From the IMG/VR virus record IMGVR_UViG_3300037247_000810, positions 39,460 to 103,459 of that record: a stretch of 64,000 nt of DNA. One strand, 5' to 3'. Both the position numbers and the translations under genes were made by a program. Every line of letters starts with the position of its first letter. Position 1 is the first letter of the stretch. Source of the stretch: a virus. This document shows, piece by piece, positions 62,567 through 64,000 of this stretch. The notes under the pieces are model-generated. The model made no database searches. It was not told where the DNA came from and saw only the letters and a program-made list of their open reading frames with translations.

Positions 62567-63535
62567 CTACTCCAAGTCCTTCACGCGGCCGCGAACACGG
62601 CTGCTGCCGGACGTGCCCTCGCTGCCGGATGGCTTGGGCTTGCGGCTGCGGGCCGGGCGCTCCTCTTCCGGCTCCGGGTCGGGCTCCTCTTCCTGCTCTG
62701 GCTCAGCACGACGCGAGCGGCGGGCCGGGCGCTCCTCTTCCTCCGACTCCTCCTCTCCCTCTGGCTCGGAGCGACGCGAGCGACGAACAGGCGTATCGCC
62801 TTCAGTCTTTTCGCCGTTATCGTCGCCGTTATCATCCTTCGACTCGGTGCGAGAACGGCCGCCCGACAGGCCCTTGTACGTGCGCTCCATCTCCTCGTCG
62901 GTGAGGAAGCTCTGCACCTCGGCCAGATTAGGCAACTCGTACTCCTCGTCCGCGAGTGCCTGGAACGTCTCGGCGACGGCGGTGCTGCTGTGATTCAACA
63001 GCTTATCCGGCGGGAATGGCTTCGGCCGCGTCGGAGTGGCATCGTACTTGGTTTTGATGCCGCTGCCGGTCTTCTCCACCAGAATGTCGAAGCCCTCCTC
63101 GAAGGACGTGAAGTCGCCGTAGTCCTCCTCATTGAGCCAGAACTTCTTCAACTGGCGGAAGATCGTCTTGGGGCAGGGCCAGACCTGCACACCGTTCTGC
63201 GGATTCGCCAGGTCGACGATGTTGAGCAGATAACGTGGGCGGGCACTCATTGCCTCGGCCTCCGTCACTTCGTCATCGTCGCCCTTCGACAACCGCTTCA
63301 CCAGACGATCCAGGAAGCAGGACTCGCTTACGCCGGACATCACCGGGCACGGCACGGCGCGCTCGTCAGGGCCGACGTTGAAGTGAGTCCCCGTAGCGAA
63401 CCAGAATTCCTCCGCGTCCGCCGCCCACGGCGGCATAACGCGGACACGGCTCTCGCCCTCTGGGGGGTTCCAGAAATCCGCGCCGCCGACCGGCGCGTTT
63501 TCGACTGCCTCTCGGCTAGGCTTACCGTAGCTCAT
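62567..63535 (-). CDS. Single-stranded DNA-binding protein, gp32-like, 322 aa
   Basis: Start at ATG 63535 (MSYGKPSREAVEN). FWNPPEGESRVRVMPPW, CPVMSGVSESCFLDRL and GVQVWPCPKTIFRQLKKFW, then EEGFDILVEKTG, match T4-gp32-like phage SSBs with a possible zinc site. The C-terminal 100 residues are acidic with repeated RPARRSRR-type blocks, an interaction tail. Adjacent to recA. Confidence 0.8.
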   Translation of the reverse strand: MSYGKPSREAVENAPVGGADFWNPPEGESRVRVMPPWAADAEEFWFATGTHFNVGPDERAVPCPVMSGVSESCFLDRLVKRLSKGDDDEVTEAEAMSARPRYLLNIVDLANPQNGVQVWPCPKTIFRQLKKFWLNEEDYGDFTSFEEGFDILVEKTGSGIKTKYDATPTRPKPFPPDKLLNHSSTAVAETFQALADEEYELPNLAEVQSFLTDEEMERTYKGLSGGRSRTESKDDNGDDNGEKTEGDTPVRRSRRSEPEGEEESEEEERPARRSRRAEPEQEEEPDPEPEEERPARSRKPKPSGSEGTSGSSRVRGRVKDLE

Positions 63536-63555
63536 GTATATTCTCTCCTCCCTCT

Positions 63556-63711
63556 CTATGAGAGTCGGCTGACGATCAGCGTCAGCAACGCGGCGACCAG
63601 TAGCCAATAGCCAGTGCTAAGAACCAGGGTCGTCAACTGGCTCACTACACGCTCGACGGGCGTTTGCCCGAAGTTCCAACGCAGCAGCAGCCACAGGTTG
63701 AGCAAGTCCAT
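63556..63711 (-). CDS. Small membrane protein, 51 aa
   Basis: MDLLNLWLLLRWNFGQTPVE and a second hydrophobic helix (GYWLLVAALLTLIVS). Confidence 0.5.
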   Translation of the reverse strand: MDLLNLWLLLRWNFGQTPVERVVSQLTTLVLSTGYWLLVAALLTLIVSRLS

Positions 63712-63951
63712 CTAGTCGTCCTGTGCGGCGGAACGCTGTGCCCGCACCGTGTCCACTAGCCGGTCGAAATCCTCCCAGCTAATATCCACGCCGTGGCCAT
63801 CGACCGCAAGGAAGACGACATCACTGGTCAGCGTGAAGCTAACCTCCTTCGTCTTCACCGGAGCCGTCCGGCTGAGCGTCACCACCGGATACCTGGATTC
63901 CTCCAGGCATTCCTCAGTGACCTCAATGTCGGTGCGCTCTTGTAGTCCCAT
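63712..63951 (-). CDS. Hypothetical protein, 79 aa
   Basis: MGLQERTDIEVTEECLEESR; beta-rich. Stop abuts the next gene's start. Confidence 0.55.
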   Translation of the reverse strand: MGLQERTDIEVTEECLEESRYPVVTLSRTAPVKTKEVSFTLTSDVVFLAVDGHGVDISWEDFDRLVDTVRAQRSAAQDD

Positions 63952-64000
63952 CTAATGACCCTCCCTTCCAACTGCGGCCATGTCGGCCCGATCCCGATTG
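63952..64000 (-). CDS. End of a gene that enters from the right edge
   Basis: Last residues read NRDRADMAAVGREGH with TAG at 63952-63954; the GGAAGGGAGG in it serves the next gene. Too short to identify. Confidence 0.3.
   Translation of the reverse strand, partial: NRDRADMAAVGREGH

Noticed and set aside
62312-63610. 432-codon plus-strand frame
   Set aside because: Antisense to recA and the SSB gene, which have clear motifs.

Overview
The window looks like part of a tailed double-stranded DNA phage (Caudoviricetes). It carries the start of a large terminase subunit at the left edge, a phage replication and recombination set at the right, a GH25 endolysin, and dozens of small, tightly overlapping genes. 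The host cannot be named. Translated promoters are sigma70-like, several start codons lie almost at the predicted transcription start (leaderless), and G+C is moderately high. No integrase or repressor was recognised.

Layout. 1-1560 (minus): terminase start and small genes. 1574-2974 (plus): three genes including an MmcB-like nuclease, from a promoter that shares its -35 box with the minus side. 3009-7310 (minus): one long stable-RNA operon from a near-consensus promoter at 7360-7388. It holds 42 tRNA genes covering all 20 amino acids, an RNase P RNA (6354-6686), four tRNA-like minihelices (acceptor stem plus T arm, no anticodon arm) and four further structured spacers. Most tRNAs encode CCA and abut the next tRNA, so one RNase P cut would finish two ends. 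Each minihelix lies directly after a tRNA CCA and directly before a non-tRNA RNA, as if it supplied an RNase P site there. 7531-12820: small genes on both strands, including a YkgJ-like cysteine protein and a HicA-like protein. 12821-13400: terminators and a 17-bp tandem repeat. 13401-16033 (minus): small membrane and zinc-ribbon genes.

16034-17495 is a 1.46-kb non-coding divergence region. It has two copies of a phage promoter in a perfect 30-bp inverted repeat, a dense one-way array of GGGCCA, 18-bp repeats and a 16-bp inverted repeat, and is the best candidate here for a control region or origin. From it about 60 small plus-strand genes run to 40293. Most are unknown; recognised ones are a DUF932 protein, an alpha/beta hydrolase, a TOPRIM (Spo11/TopoVI-A-like) protein, a UDG-fold protein and a Fic protein. 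The promoter motif TTCAGR-N16-GATACT recurs at 17395, 17685 and 24087.

40256-64000 (minus) is the DNA-metabolism block: RNase HII, two DNA methyltransferases (one overprinted by a second reading frame), a GH25 endolysin, a Gp88-family protein, an HD nucleotidase, a DNA polymerase I with an N-terminal family-4 uracil-DNA glycosylase domain, a phosphoesterase, a RuvC-like resolvase, a Rad50/SbcC ATPase split into separate genes around an SbcD/Mre11 nuclease, RecA and a single-strand binding protein. Together the window describes a phage that brings its own decoding set and the ribozyme that matures it, plus a largely self-sufficient repair and recombination system.
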